Assembly: GCA_949288095.1 (NCBI GenBank)
Contig: CASEIX010000035.1
Location: forward strand, 1 to 50,963
DNA: 50,963 nucleotides
Direction of reading: 5' to 3'
DNA from: an uncultured Eubacteriales bacterium
GTDB taxonomy: Bacteria > Bacillota > Clostridia > TANB77 > CAG-508
Part shown: positions 42,365 to 50,728 of the stretch, one piece after another
Layout: each line of letters begins with the position of its first letter
Position numbering within the stretch: the stretch's first letter is position 1
The notes under the pieces: model-generated
What the model was told of the DNA's origin: nothing
Databases searched by the model: none
Seen by the model: only the letters and a program-made list of their open reading frames with translations
Made by a program: the position numbers and the translations under genes

Positions 42365-42393
42365 TTGAAAAAAATATTGGTAAATGCTATACT
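42365..42393 (+). promoter_or_regulatory. Promoter of the RelA/SpoT-domain gene
   Basis: TTGAAA (42365-42370), 17 bases, TATACT (42388-42393), divergent from the trhP promoter and followed by an AAAGGA ribosome binding site. Confidence 0.7.
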
Positions 42394-42434
42394 TATTATA
42401 TAAGTAATAATATAAATAGAAAGGATCTTTTGTT

Positions 42435-44111
42435 ATGAGAAGTCCAAAAGTTGAAAATGACTTTATACAATGGTGTCAATATATTCACCCAGATATTAAT
42501 CCATATCTTTTTTTCCAAAGACATGCCAGATATTCTGATGAGTATGCACCTCTTCTAGAAAACTTAATGGTTAATTTACATAAGGAACTATGTAGACGAT
42601 TGCCTAATATTAATTTTTCTTTTAAAGGTAGAATAAAATCTAAGAGAAGTTTTCTGATTAAATCTTTTAGAACAATGGCAGAAAGTATTGAGAAACTTTT
42701 TCCTGATCAATATCCTACTGATGAAAATGAAATGAAAGCTCTTCAAGAAGAGAGAAGTAAAAATATAGAGAAATATTTTAAATTTCTTTTAAAAGATAGA
42801 CCACCAAAAATAGAAAGATATCTAAAAATAAAAAGTATGATTGAAAATACACCACATGAAAAAAGAACACTGAATGGTTTTAGAGCTTTATTTGACCAAC
42901 TAACCCCTGATGAAAAAGAAAACCTTGTTATTCGATTAGGACGAACTGAAGATACATTTGCTAACCGTATTATTGTCAATGATGTTGATTTTAACATTCA
43001 ATCTGTAAGAAGTAACCCAGAAGGACAATTAGAAATTTTAGATGAAAAAGGAAATGCGATTCCTATTTCTTCAGCCATACAAATTCCATCAGAAGAGATT
43101 ATAATAGACGAGACCAATGGGAATCGATATGCTATCGTTAATGGTGAACGTAAGAAAATTAACGAACATAATTTATTATATGATTCTGAATTACCTGCTA
43201 GGAAAAGAAAATTTGTTAACGCTTCTAAAACACCTGATGATAAAGTCACCTTATTTCAAGATGTACTTGTTATTAATGATGAAGAACAATTTGATATTGT
43301 TTCTGCTTATACAGATTCTGAAACTGGCGATACTATGGTAATTATACATCAAACCAAAGATGCAGGCACAAACAAATATTGTGAAAATAATTCAAATATT
43401 ATTAATTTAACTAAACTCTTTCAAAATGGAACAAATGTTAAATTAAAAAAATTTGATAGTCAATATACAGAACAAGCACTTTATGATATTCGATATGCTA
43501 TGTATCAATATTATGATGAAATTGGTGTAACAAGAATTTGGACACGTTCTAAAGATTATGTTCAATCTCCTAAAGATGATTCTAAGTATAAATCTTTGCA
43601 TGATTCCTATTTTTATGAAGAAATCGGATATTCTTTAGAAACACAAATTCGTGATTTGGAAATGGAAAGAGACTGTGAAAATAAACCTGACATTAATCCT
43701 ACTAGTATCAATGCATCAACTAGTCATGATGTTTATAAAAAAGAAAAAATGAAAAAATGGTACAAAAATCCAATATTACGACCAATACTAGAGAAAAATC
43801 CAGAAGCCTTTGATTCTTCTACTGAAATTCTAGAAAAACTTTTATATAATCCAGAGGTGGCATTACCTGATTTATTAGGAAAATATATCATAACTGCTAA
43901 AGTTGCAAAAAATAGAGTTGAACCTTTTGTGGCAAAAATTTTCCAAGTTTTTGAACATACTTTTCAAAATCCGAAAGCTTATACGCCTGATCCACAAGAT
44001 TCTTTACCACCATTAGATTTTTCTAGTTATGAAAATTTTTTACGTTCTAGAAAAATACGTAATGATGCTAGAAGTAAAGGAAATTATAATATCGACTTTG
44101 ATTACATCTAA
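42435..44111 (+). CDS. RelA/SpoT-domain nucleotidyltransferase-like protein with a large insertion
   Basis: This 558-residue soluble protein carries the (p)ppGpp-synthetase landmarks in order: G-loop FKGRIKSKRSFLIKSF (63-78), the Mg-binding strand EDTFANRIIVND (172-183; compare YDLLAIRVIV in Rel), then KDYVQSPKDDSKYKSLHDSY (373-392; compare KDYIAMPKPNMYQSLHTT) and the strand ETQIRDLEM (402-410; compare EVQIRTKEM). About 150 residues are inserted between the second and third landmarks (190-340), and about 90 after the G-loop. No HD hydrolase, TGS or ACT domain is seen. It could be a divergent alarmone synthetase or a toxic relative that uses another acceptor. It is monocistronic, with its own promoter and terminator. 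Confidence 0.72.
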   Translation: MRSPKVENDFIQWCQYIHPDINPYLFFQRHARYSDEYAPLLENLMVNLHKELCRRLPNINFSFKGRIKSKRSFLIKSFRTMAESIEKLFPDQYPTDENEMKALQEERSKNIEKYFKFLLKDRPPKIERYLKIKSMIENTPHEKRTLNGFRALFDQLTPDEKENLVIRLGRTEDTFANRIIVNDVDFNIQSVRSNPEGQLEILDEKGNAIPISSAIQIPSEEIIIDETNGNRYAIVNGERKKINEHNLLYDSELPARKRKFVNASKTPDDKVTLFQDVLVINDEEQFDIVSAYTDSETGDTMVIIHQTKDAGTNKYCENNSNIINLTKLFQNGTNVKLKKFDSQYTEQALYDIRYAMYQYYDEIGVTRIWTRSKDYVQSPKDDSKYKSLHDSYFYEEIGYSLETQIRDLEMERDCENKPDINPTSINASTSHDVYKKEKMKKWYKNPILRPILEKNPEAFDSSTEILEKLLYNPEVALPDLLGKYIITAKVAKNRVEPFVAKIFQVFEHTFQNPKAYTPDPQDSLPPLDFSSYENFLRSRKIRNDARSKGNYNIDFDYI

Positions 44112-44119
44112 TATCGTAA

Positions 44120-44149
44120 AAAACTCTCAAACCTATTTGAGAGTTTTCT
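44120..44149 (+). terminator. Intrinsic terminator after the RelA/SpoT-domain gene
   Basis: AAAACTCTCAAA (44120-44131), a four-base loop and TTTGAGAGTTTT (44136-44147), nine bases beyond the stop codon. Confidence 0.88.
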
Positions 44150-44239
44150 TATTTGATTTTACTAACAATTAATCTATCTTCAACCTATAAAAATTCTGTT
44201 TACAGATTTAGATTTTCACGTACCTCTTTGATATCCCCT

Positions 44240-44641
44240 TTACTTTAATAGATGATGCATAATTGTTTCAAATTTCAATATATCTTTTTTATTAAAATAA
44301 AATCGAAATCCATTCAATTTTTCTTTTCCATCATTAAATACAACTTCTTTATTTAAATTAATAAGAATATAAGCAGATTTAAAAATAAATCTTCCACTTT
44401 CAACTTTTTGGTAACTAACAATATCATCTGCTATATCAATAGTCCATATTCCAACAGTATTATCAGCCATAATTCTCTTATTTGACAAAGTAATTTTTGA
44501 ATTTGATCCACCAAGAAATCTATCTGTCTCTGTTCCAAAGCACCTTAGCTTCGCAGTAAAAATTATCTTTTCATCCTCTTGTAAGTCAATATTAAATGTA
44601 TTTTCTACTTCTGGTAATGTATTCAGATAGTCTATGTTCAT
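44240..44641 (-). CDS. Small PH/GRAM-like domain protein
   Basis: The start at ATG 44641 follows AAAGGAGG and gives 133 residues; the longer frame opens before this site. The strand-rich sequence (DEKIIFTAKLRCFG, SKITLSNKRIMADNTVGIWTIDIADDIVSYQKV, SAYILINLNKEVVF, FRFYFNKKDILKFETIMHHLL) has the layout of bacterial PH/GRAM-type domains: seven strands and a final helix. No catalytic motif. Family assignment is tentative and function unknown. Confidence 0.6.
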   Translation of the reverse strand: MNIDYLNTLPEVENTFNIDLQEDEKIIFTAKLRCFGTETDRFLGGSNSKITLSNKRIMADNTVGIWTIDIADDIVSYQKVESGRFIFKSAYILINLNKEVVFNDGKEKLNGFRFYFNKKDILKFETIMHHLLK

Positions 44642-44727
44642 CTTTTCCTCCTTTGCGTAATCATATGTGTATATAAAGTCTTTCATAATATTATATAAAG
44701 TATAAATTCAATATTTTACAATTTATT

Positions 44728-45975
44728 TTATACGATATTTCTTACATATTTTTCTATGATTTTATCTTTAATTTTTACATTAACATCTAAAACAACTGCA
44801 TATACTAAATAATATTCCCACAACACTAATTCGTTTTCTGTTCTATTTTTCATTAATGAATACTCTTTTAAATAATTTTTTAATGCATAGGCTTTATTTA
44901 ATAATATTTTTCCTTTAATTGTCCTTCTATAATTTTTACGAATATAGATGATTTGGTCAACTACAATATATAATGCAATCAAAATAAAAATCGCAAAAAA
45001 TCCGATAATCAATGTTGTTATTATATTTAAACAGAATGCTTTTCTTACAACACTATATTCAAACTTATCTGCTCTTATTTCTGCATAATTATAAGCAAAA
45101 CTCCCATCTGCCATAGGTCTATGGTAATAATCATTTTCATCTGTTACTTCGTTATAATAAAGTTGTTCTATGTCTTCTTCATTTTTTAACATAATATATG
45201 TATGTCCATCATCTGCTGGATAAACACGATAGTTCTCAAAAACGTACTCATCTAATCCTACTGAAAGAATAAATATAATCACTGGCATACAAATAGCAAT
45301 GAGGATTTTTAATACCCTAAATGGTATTCCTCCACGGTTTTTCACTACATATTTATCCTGTAATGCTTCTTGTCTAACCACTTCTTCATATTTATTTTTA
45401 TCAAAATACTGATCTCTAATTAACGTTAAAACCATTTGTTCACTTTCCAGTAAGTGAGATATATCCTTATTGGTAAATATATAATGATCACTCTCTTCTT
45501 TTATGTAGCCTGTCAGTTTTAATTTCAAAATCGTAGCTGATATACTCTTTTTCATATCTACATCAAATGTTGAGGTAAACATGATGATACTAGGAGATAC
45601 TTTATCAAGATCACCTCTATAATAGATATATTCTTCATCCCTTTTAATAATAGCATTTTTTCTAACTCTAATGGAACGAAAAATCATTCTTAAAAAGTGA
45701 AAAACGACAATCCATATAAATGGTGTAAAAACAAAAATGATTCCAGCATTTAATATATATTCTCCTCTAAAAATCATATATTGGATTGAATAATGTTCCT
45801 CAAAATCAAATGGTTCTGCTCCTATAACCAAACATAAAACAATATATATGATTGGAATGATAATGAGTAATATGTTTAATATAATCTTAATATGCTTTTT
45901 TGTTGTAATAAGATTTGATACTTTGATAATCACAATGACAATAGGTATTAAAAGTGCTCCAATTGCAATTGGCAT
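44728..45975 (-). CDS. DUF2207-like membrane protein
   Basis: This 415-residue protein has membrane helices at about 5-22, 30-50, 72-95, 222-240 and 312-335. A cytoplasmic winged-helix-like stretch follows the third helix (MKKSISATILKLKLTGYIKEESDHYIFTNKD). The C-terminal part (YALKNYLKEYSLMKNRTENELVLWEYYLVYAVVLDVN) matches the end of DUF2207 proteins, where 'LWe-YLvYAvalG' is typical. It lacks the large N-terminal outer domain of the family, so it is a shortened version. The start follows GGAGG. Function unknown. Confidence 0.65.
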   Translation of the reverse strand: MPIAIGALLIPIVIVIIKVSNLITTKKHIKIILNILLIIIPIIYIVLCLVIGAEPFDFEEHYSIQYMIFRGEYILNAGIIFVFTPFIWIVVFHFLRMIFRSIRVRKNAIIKRDEEYIYYRGDLDKVSPSIIMFTSTFDVDMKKSISATILKLKLTGYIKEESDHYIFTNKDISHLLESEQMVLTLIRDQYFDKNKYEEVVRQEALQDKYVVKNRGGIPFRVLKILIAICMPVIIFILSVGLDEYVFENYRVYPADDGHTYIMLKNEEDIEQLYYNEVTDENDYYHRPMADGSFAYNYAEIRADKFEYSVVRKAFCLNIITTLIIGFFAIFILIALYIVVDQIIYIRKNYRRTIKGKILLNKAYALKNYLKEYSLMKNRTENELVLWEYYLVYAVVLDVNVKIKDKIIEKYVRNIV

Positions 45976-46065
45976 TTTGCCTTTCCTCCATCAAATAATT
46001 CATTCCTTTTATGTTCTTTATATATCTATTTTATCCTGCTTTGTTCTTGATAAATATATAGTGTA

Positions 46066-46761
46066 TTACTCATCAAAAACTAAATTTTGCCATTTTATTT
46101 TAGATACTTTTCCATCTTTATCAACTGTAAATTCATAACTTCTATATACTTCTTCAGACTCATAAGTATACACTTTATAGCCTAAAGCCTCTGATTCATA
46201 CATATCATCAGTTTCTCCAAATACTGCTACCATATCCTCATATGATGAACCTAGTTTGATTCCTCCTACTACTTCTACATCTAATGCTAATATTTCCTCT
46301 GATATACGAGTATAGTCAGCCTCTCCTATTTCAAAACCACCAATAACAGCCTCTTCTAGAGTAATGTCTTCATCTGTTGGGTTATATGGCGTTATATCAC
46401 ATACATTTTCATCATTCTCATCATATATATTTCCAGCACCAATCATATACTTATTTCCAGGAAGCGTTTCCGTCAACACATCTGGATCTTGTTTAAGTCC
46501 AACTTTTGATAAATCTGAAATTTTATCTCCTACTTTGAATTCTTCTCCCTTTATTTTTACAAAATAATTATCATTATTATCTGTTCCCCCTACTACTTCT
46601 TCTGCTTCCCTTACTTCTTCTGTGGCTCCTAAACTTTCTTCCTCATGATTTTGATTTGCATTTTCTTGGCTGTTTCCGCGACCTGTCAACATAAATACAG
46701 TAATTCCTAACACTACTATAACAGCTATAACTGCTATTGTAATTAAAATTTTCTTTTTCAT
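46066..46761 (-). CDS. Anchored exported protein with acidic outer domain
   Basis: This 231-residue protein has one N-terminal membrane helix (about 5-25) without a lipobox cysteine. A Glu/Asn-rich linker (28-62) precedes a beta-rich outer domain with two similar parts (FKVGDKISDLSKVGLKQDPDVL; GIKLGSSYEDMVAVFGETDDMYESEALGYKVYTYES), ending in EFTVDKDGKVSKIKWQNLVF. The second half resembles small SmpA/OmlA-like domains that bind partner proteins. The final strand is reminiscent of the protein at 4038-5471. It starts after AAGGGGG. No specific function. Confidence 0.65.
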   Translation of the reverse strand: MKKKILITIAVIAVIVVLGITVFMLTGRGNSQENANQNHEEESLGATEEVREAEEVVGGTDNNDNYFVKIKGEEFKVGDKISDLSKVGLKQDPDVLTETLPGNKYMIGAGNIYDENDENVCDITPYNPTDEDITLEEAVIGGFEIGEADYTRISEEILALDVEVVGGIKLGSSYEDMVAVFGETDDMYESEALGYKVYTYESEEVYRSYEFTVDKDGKVSKIKWQNLVFDE

Positions 46762-46836
46762 TTCAATATTCCCCCTTTACATTTTTATATTATAATATAA
46801 AATACATAATTATTCTATAGTTTTTAGAAATTTTCT

Positions 46837-47439
46837 CTATTTTATTTTACTAACTGCCAATCCATCTCCCACCTCTAAGATTTCTGTTTCAAGATTTGGA
46901 TTTTCGCTAACTTCTTTGATATATTCTCTTAAATTTCTAACGGCTGTTCTTTGTTTATGCTTGTTATAATCACTCATAACATATCCTTTATATAAAATAT
47001 TATCTGCAAAAATAATGCCTTCTTTGTTAATCATTCTCAAGGCCTCTTTCAAGAAAAATGGATATTTTCCTTTGGCAGCATCAATAAATACCACATCATA
47101 TTGGTTATGTAAAGTTGGTAAAATTTCTACGGCATCTCCTTCATAAATATTTATTTTGCCTTCTACTTCTGCTAATTTGATATTTTTCTTTGCCTCTTCT
47201 ACTCTATCTGCTTCTCTTTCAATGGTATCAATGACACCATTTTCTGATAAAAATTGTGTAAAACATATAGCAGAATAGCCAACTGCTGTTCCAATTTCTA
47301 GTATTCTATTTGGCTTATTTTTATTTAAATATTTTTCAATCACATCTAATGTTTCATCCATGATAATAGGAATATGCTCTTCTAATGCTTTTTGCTTTAT
47401 TTTTTCTAATTCTATTGCATTCAATTTTATTTCCTCCAT
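46837..47439 (-). CDS. trmR: tRNA 5-hydroxyuridine methyltransferase TrmR-like (class I O-methyltransferase)
   Basis: 200 residues with a Rossmann SAM fold: motif I ILEIGTAVGYSAICF (about 40-54), the acidic ribose-binding residue in IDTIERE (about 71), DVVFIDAAKGKYPFFL (about 111-126), and GIIFADNILYKGYV. It ends EVGDGLAVSKIK as in B. subtilis YrrM/TrmR. That enzyme methylates 5-hydroxyuridine-34 of tRNAs to 5-methoxyuridine, using the product of TrhP, which is also in this window. The ATG at 47439 is used; a TTG at 47424, eight bases after an internal GGAGG, is an equally good start. The alternative is a generic catechol-type methyltransferase. Confidence 0.83.
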   Translation of the reverse strand: MEEIKLNAIELEKIKQKALEEHIPIIMDETLDVIEKYLNKNKPNRILEIGTAVGYSAICFTQFLSENGVIDTIEREADRVEEAKKNIKLAEVEGKINIYEGDAVEILPTLHNQYDVVFIDAAKGKYPFFLKEALRMINKEGIIFADNILYKGYVMSDYNKHKQRTAVRNLREYIKEVSENPNLETEILEVGDGLAVSKIK

Positions 47440-47495
47440 CTCGTTTCTAATTCGCTTTTCTTTTTTATTTTTATAACATTTTCTATCTATTTTTT

Positions 47496-47520
47496 AAGAA
47501 CTGCCATTTTGACAGTTCTT
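47496..47520. terminator. Hairpin between the Nudix gene and trmR
   Basis: AAGAACTG (47496-47503) pairs with CAGTTCTT (47513-47520). It has TTTT on the plus side but A's on the minus side, so termination of the minus-strand Nudix gene is doubtful. Confidence 0.4.
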
Positions 47521-47530
47521 TTGCGTTATT

Positions 47531-48103
47531 TTATTTTGTTTTTTGTTCTAATTCTAATAACTTATCATTCAATTTCTGATAAATGGGTACCATTTTAGGT
47601 TCATTGGTTATTTCTATTACCTTGTCAATATCAACCCATTTTACACCGCTATTTTCATCTTCTTTTATTCTAAGAGGTTCCTTTTCATCCGCTTCAAGTA
47701 AATAGCAACAATCTAGATGTAGATGAGATGGCACAAATTTTCCTCTTTTTATATGACAATCTACCGTTACAATTTCTAAACTATATATCCCATCACTTAA
47801 TACTTTCAGATATTTTAAACCTGTTTCCTCTTCGGCCTCTTTTAATGCAACATGTAACAAATTGTCATCTCCATCGCTATGACCACCTGTCCATGCCCAA
47901 GATTGATAGATATTATGATAAATCATTAATACCTTTGTTCTTTCTTTATTTACAATCCAGTTAGAAGCCGTGAAATGACACATTTTATTTTCTCTGGTTA
48001 ATACATCCGGAAATGTATTTATATATTCTAGCATCATTTCTTTGTCTGCTCGTTCTTGTTCATTAAAAGGTTCAAATTTTTTAATTTGTTCTTGCAAATT
48101 CAC
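47531..48103 (-). CDS. Nudix hydrolase
   Basis: This 190-residue protein has a Nudix box GGHSDGDDNLLHVALKEAEEETGL (about 73-96). The catalytic helix has KEAEEE for the usual REuxEE, and the first Glu is replaced by Asp/Asn. The fold is completed by strands NWIVNKERTKVLMIYH and VKWVDIDKVIEI. Such enzymes cut nucleoside diphosphates linked to another group; the substrate is unknown. It starts at GTG 48103, seven bases after AGGAGA. It resembles the NUDIX proteins with an N-terminal helical extension that are often annotated as dNTP or capped-RNA hydrolases. Confidence 0.82.
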   Translation of the reverse strand: MNLQEQIKKFEPFNEQERADKEMMLEYINTFPDVLTRENKMCHFTASNWIVNKERTKVLMIYHNIYQSWAWTGGHSDGDDNLLHVALKEAEEETGLKYLKVLSDGIYSLEIVTVDCHIKRGKFVPSHLHLDCCYLLEADEKEPLRIKEDENSGVKWVDIDKVIEITNEPKMVPIYQKLNDKLLELEQKTK

Positions 48104-48244
48104 TTTTTGTTCTCCTATCTTTCTTTTCCCTTTGTTTTCTATTTTGCTCTCCTTTTACTAAATTCATCATACATTGTCTTACATCCAAATTGTTTTGGGT
48201 CCAAAAGGACCTGATTCCAATAATCCCAATACACCCTATGGATT

Positions 48245-50059
48245 CTATTTATTTCTGTTTGCTCTTTCTCTTTCTTTTGTATCTAAAATTTTCTTTCTTA
48301 AACGAATTGATTTTGGTGTTACTTCTACCAATTCATCATCTTGGATAAATTCAATTGCTTTTTCTAGTGACATTTGAATTGGTGGTACTAAACGTAATGC
48401 TTCATCTGAACCAGAAGCTCTTGTGTTTGTTAAATGTTTTTCTTTACATACATTGATTGCTAAATCTTCTCCTCTTGAATTTAATCCAACAATCATTCCT
48501 TCATATACTTCTACACCAGGTCCGATGAATAAATCACCTTTATCTTGTGCATTGTATAATCCATATGTAACAGATTTTCCTGCTTCAAATGCGACAATTG
48601 TTCCTCTAACACGTGCTTGGATATCTCCTTTATATGGTTGGTATGAATCAAATATATGATTCATAGTTCCTTCACCTTTTGTATCTGTTAAGAATTCTGT
48701 TCTATATCCAATTAATCCTCTTGCTGGAATCTTAAATTCAATTTTTGTATGTCCATCTTCAGCAGGTTCCATATTGACCATTTCTGCTTTTCTTCTTCCT
48801 AATTTCTCAATCACATTTCCTACACAGTCATCTGGAACATTGACCACTAAATCTTCAATTGGTTCACATTTGACACCATCAATTTCTTTAAAGATAACTT
48901 TTGGACGAGATACTAATAATTCAAAACCTTCTCTTCTCATTGTTTCAATTAATACAGATAAATGTAATTCTCCTCTTCCTGATACCTCAAAAGAATCTGG
49001 TGAATCTGTTTCTTTTACTCTTAATGATACATTTCTTTCTAGTTCTTTAAACAATCTATCACGAATATGACGAGAAGTAATAAATTGTCCTTCTTTTCCT
49101 GCAAATGGTCCATTATTAACACTAAATGTCATAGATACAGTTGGTTCATCAATATCTACAAATGGTATTTTTTCTGGATGATTAAAATCACAAATTGTAT
49201 CACCTATATTAATATCTGGTAAACCTGCAAGTTCTATAATATCTCCTGCTTTTCCTTCCTCTACTTCTACCTTATTTAATCCAACATGTGTATATACTTT
49301 TGCAATTCTTCCTTGTGTTATTTTATCTTCTTTTCCACATATTGCAACTGGCATTCCTACTTTTATAATACCTCTTTCAACTCTTCCTATTGCAATTCTT
49401 CCAACATAATCATCATAATCAATATTTGATACTAACATTTGTGCTGGTCCTTCTTCATCACAATTTGGAGCTTGAATAGTATTTACAATTGTTTCAAATA
49501 AGCAATGTAAATCTGTAGCTTCATCACTTAAATTCATCTTTGCAATTCCATTTTTAGCTGATGCATATACAACTGGGAATTCTAATTGTTCATCACTTGC
49601 ATCTAATTCTATAAATAATTCTATTACTTGGTCTACTACTTTTTCAGGAGTTGCTCCTGGTCTATCTATTTTATTTATTACTACTATTGGTTTTAGACCT
49701 AACGCTAATGATTTTTTTAATACTTCTCTTGTTTGTGGCATTGCTCCTTCAAAGGCATCAACTAATAAAAGTACTCCATCTACTGTTTTTAGTACTCTTT
49801 CTACTTCTCCACCAAAGTCTGCATGCCCTGGTGTGTCTACTATATTTATTTTTACATCATTATACATTACTGCTGTATTTTTAGATAATATTGTTATTCC
49901 TCTTTCTTTTTCTAAGTCATTTGAGTCCATTACTCTTTCTTGTACTTGTTCATTATCTCTAAACACGTGGCTTTGTTTAAGCATTGCGTCTACTAATGTT
50001 GTTTTTCCATGGTCTACGTGTGCTATTATTGCAATATTTCTTATATTTTTATTGTTCAT
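48245..50059 (-). CDS. typA: Translational GTPase TypA/BipA
   Basis: This 604-residue ribosome-associated GTPase is of the EF-G type. G1 AHVDHGKTTLVDAML (13-27), switch region RGITILSKNT, G3 DTPGHADFGGEVERVL, G4 NKIDRPGA, and the TypA-specific C-terminal domain (KGEGTMNHIFDSYQPYKGD, NSRGEDLAINVCKEKHLTNTRASG, ALRLVPP) are all present. It has the usual length. It helps ribosome assembly and growth under stress or cold. A perfect consensus promoter and an AAGGGG site precede it. Confidence 0.97.
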   Translation of the reverse strand: MNNKNIRNIAIIAHVDHGKTTLVDAMLKQSHVFRDNEQVQERVMDSNDLEKERGITILSKNTAVMYNDVKINIVDTPGHADFGGEVERVLKTVDGVLLLVDAFEGAMPQTREVLKKSLALGLKPIVVINKIDRPGATPEKVVDQVIELFIELDASDEQLEFPVVYASAKNGIAKMNLSDEATDLHCLFETIVNTIQAPNCDEEGPAQMLVSNIDYDDYVGRIAIGRVERGIIKVGMPVAICGKEDKITQGRIAKVYTHVGLNKVEVEEGKAGDIIELAGLPDINIGDTICDFNHPEKIPFVDIDEPTVSMTFSVNNGPFAGKEGQFITSRHIRDRLFKELERNVSLRVKETDSPDSFEVSGRGELHLSVLIETMRREGFELLVSRPKVIFKEIDGVKCEPIEDLVVNVPDDCVGNVIEKLGRRKAEMVNMEPAEDGHTKIEFKIPARGLIGYRTEFLTDTKGEGTMNHIFDSYQPYKGDIQARVRGTIVAFEAGKSVTYGLYNAQDKGDLFIGPGVEVYEGMIVGLNSRGEDLAINVCKEKHLTNTRASGSDEALRLVPPIQMSLEKAIEFIQDDELVEVTPKSIRLRKKILDTKERERANRNK

Positions 50060-50116
50060 TTCTTACCCCTTCTTTTTTACAAAAAAATAGACTTAAATCT
50101 CCTTTAAATCTTAAAT

Positions 50117-50145
50117 ATTATATACCTAACAAACAAATTTGTCAA
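50117..50145 (-). promoter_or_regulatory. Consensus promoter of typA
   Basis: On the minus strand a perfect TTGACA (complement of 50140-50145), a 17-base spacer and a perfect TATAAT (complement of 50117-50122), about 55 bases upstream of the ATG. The 190-base stretch up to 50249 holds nothing else that I can see. Confidence 0.85.
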
Positions 50146-50240
50146 TAGCAAAAAAACACCAAAAAAAGCAAAAATCCCTTTATTTTAAAGCTTCTTGCCT
50201 TTTATTTTTTCTTACCATTTCTTTATTTTTTTATGTGTTT

Positions 50241-50265
50241 AAAAGAAGGCTATTTGCCTTCTTTT
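50241..50265. terminator. Terminator hairpin at the end of the 54-residue gene
   Basis: AAAAGAAGGC (50241-50250), loop TATTT, then GCCTTCTTTT (50256-50265). It overlaps the last codons of the small gene on the minus strand. Confidence 0.75.
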
Positions 50266-50414
50266 AATAAATCTTCAAACTTCTTGCCAGACATATATTC
50301 TAATGTTGGAATAAGAAGTAAATTATATCTGTTAATAAGTTTAATGTATTCTTTTTGATTATTTACTTTTTTTATCTTTTGTAGAGATTTTTTATATGCT
50401 TGTTTTATGTTCAT
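50250..50414 (-). CDS. 54-residue basic helical protein
   Basis: This frame opens at ATG 50414 after GGAG with a nine-base spacer. It encodes 54 residues (starting MNIKQAYKKSLQKIKKVNNQ, with ITLEYM-like hydrophobic and DLLKEGK end segments), largely amphipathic helix. The hairpin that ends the transcript overlaps its stop codon. Codon use looks like the neighbours. No family recognised; likely a real small protein. Confidence 0.6.
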   Translation of the reverse strand: MNIKQAYKKSLQKIKKVNNQKEYIKLINRYNLLLIPTLEYMSGKKFEDLLKEGK

Positions 50415-50492
50415 ATATATCATCTCCTATCCTTTTTATTCATTTTACCACATTTTTTGTAAAAAGTTTGTCGAAACGTGTCGAACTCAAAA

Positions 50493-50515
50493 AAAGATAG
50501 CATTTAGCTATCTTT
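50493..50515 (-). terminator. Intrinsic terminator of the 63-residue membrane protein gene
   Basis: AAAGATAGC (50493-50501) pairs with GCTATCTTT (50507-50515). On the minus strand the stem is followed by seven T. Confidence 0.87.
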
Positions 50516-50705
50516 AAAAATTAAAATATAAAATAAGTCCACCTATTATAACAATTAGAAAACCTAATATTTTTAGACCACTACTACCTTCGTTTTGGTC
50601 TCCAAAACCAAAGAACTTCTTTGTAATTAAACGTGCATCATAAATTAGAATAACACCAGCAAGTATCATAATTGCTGAAATTAACATCATTATTACCTTA
50701 AACAT
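50514..50705 (-). CDS. Conserved small two-helix membrane protein
   Basis: 63 residues with two membrane helices (about 5-24 and 44-62). The central YDARLITKKFFGFGDQNEGSSGLKILGF loop resembles small clostridial membrane proteins of unknown function that share the 'YDAR..KKFF...D' pattern. It is preceded by AAAAAGGATG and follows an acidic protein gene on the same strand, probably in one transcript. Confidence 0.7.
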   Translation of the reverse strand: MFKVIMMLISAIMILAGVILIYDARLITKKFFGFGDQNEGSSGLKILGFLIVIIGGLILYFNF

Positions 50706-50728
50706 AATATCTACATCCTTTTTAAATT

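Noticed and set aside
48104..48244. Terminator after typA
   Set aside because: A GGTCC-ttttGGACC hairpin is present near 48198-48213, but no T run follows on the minus strand, so no terminator is called.
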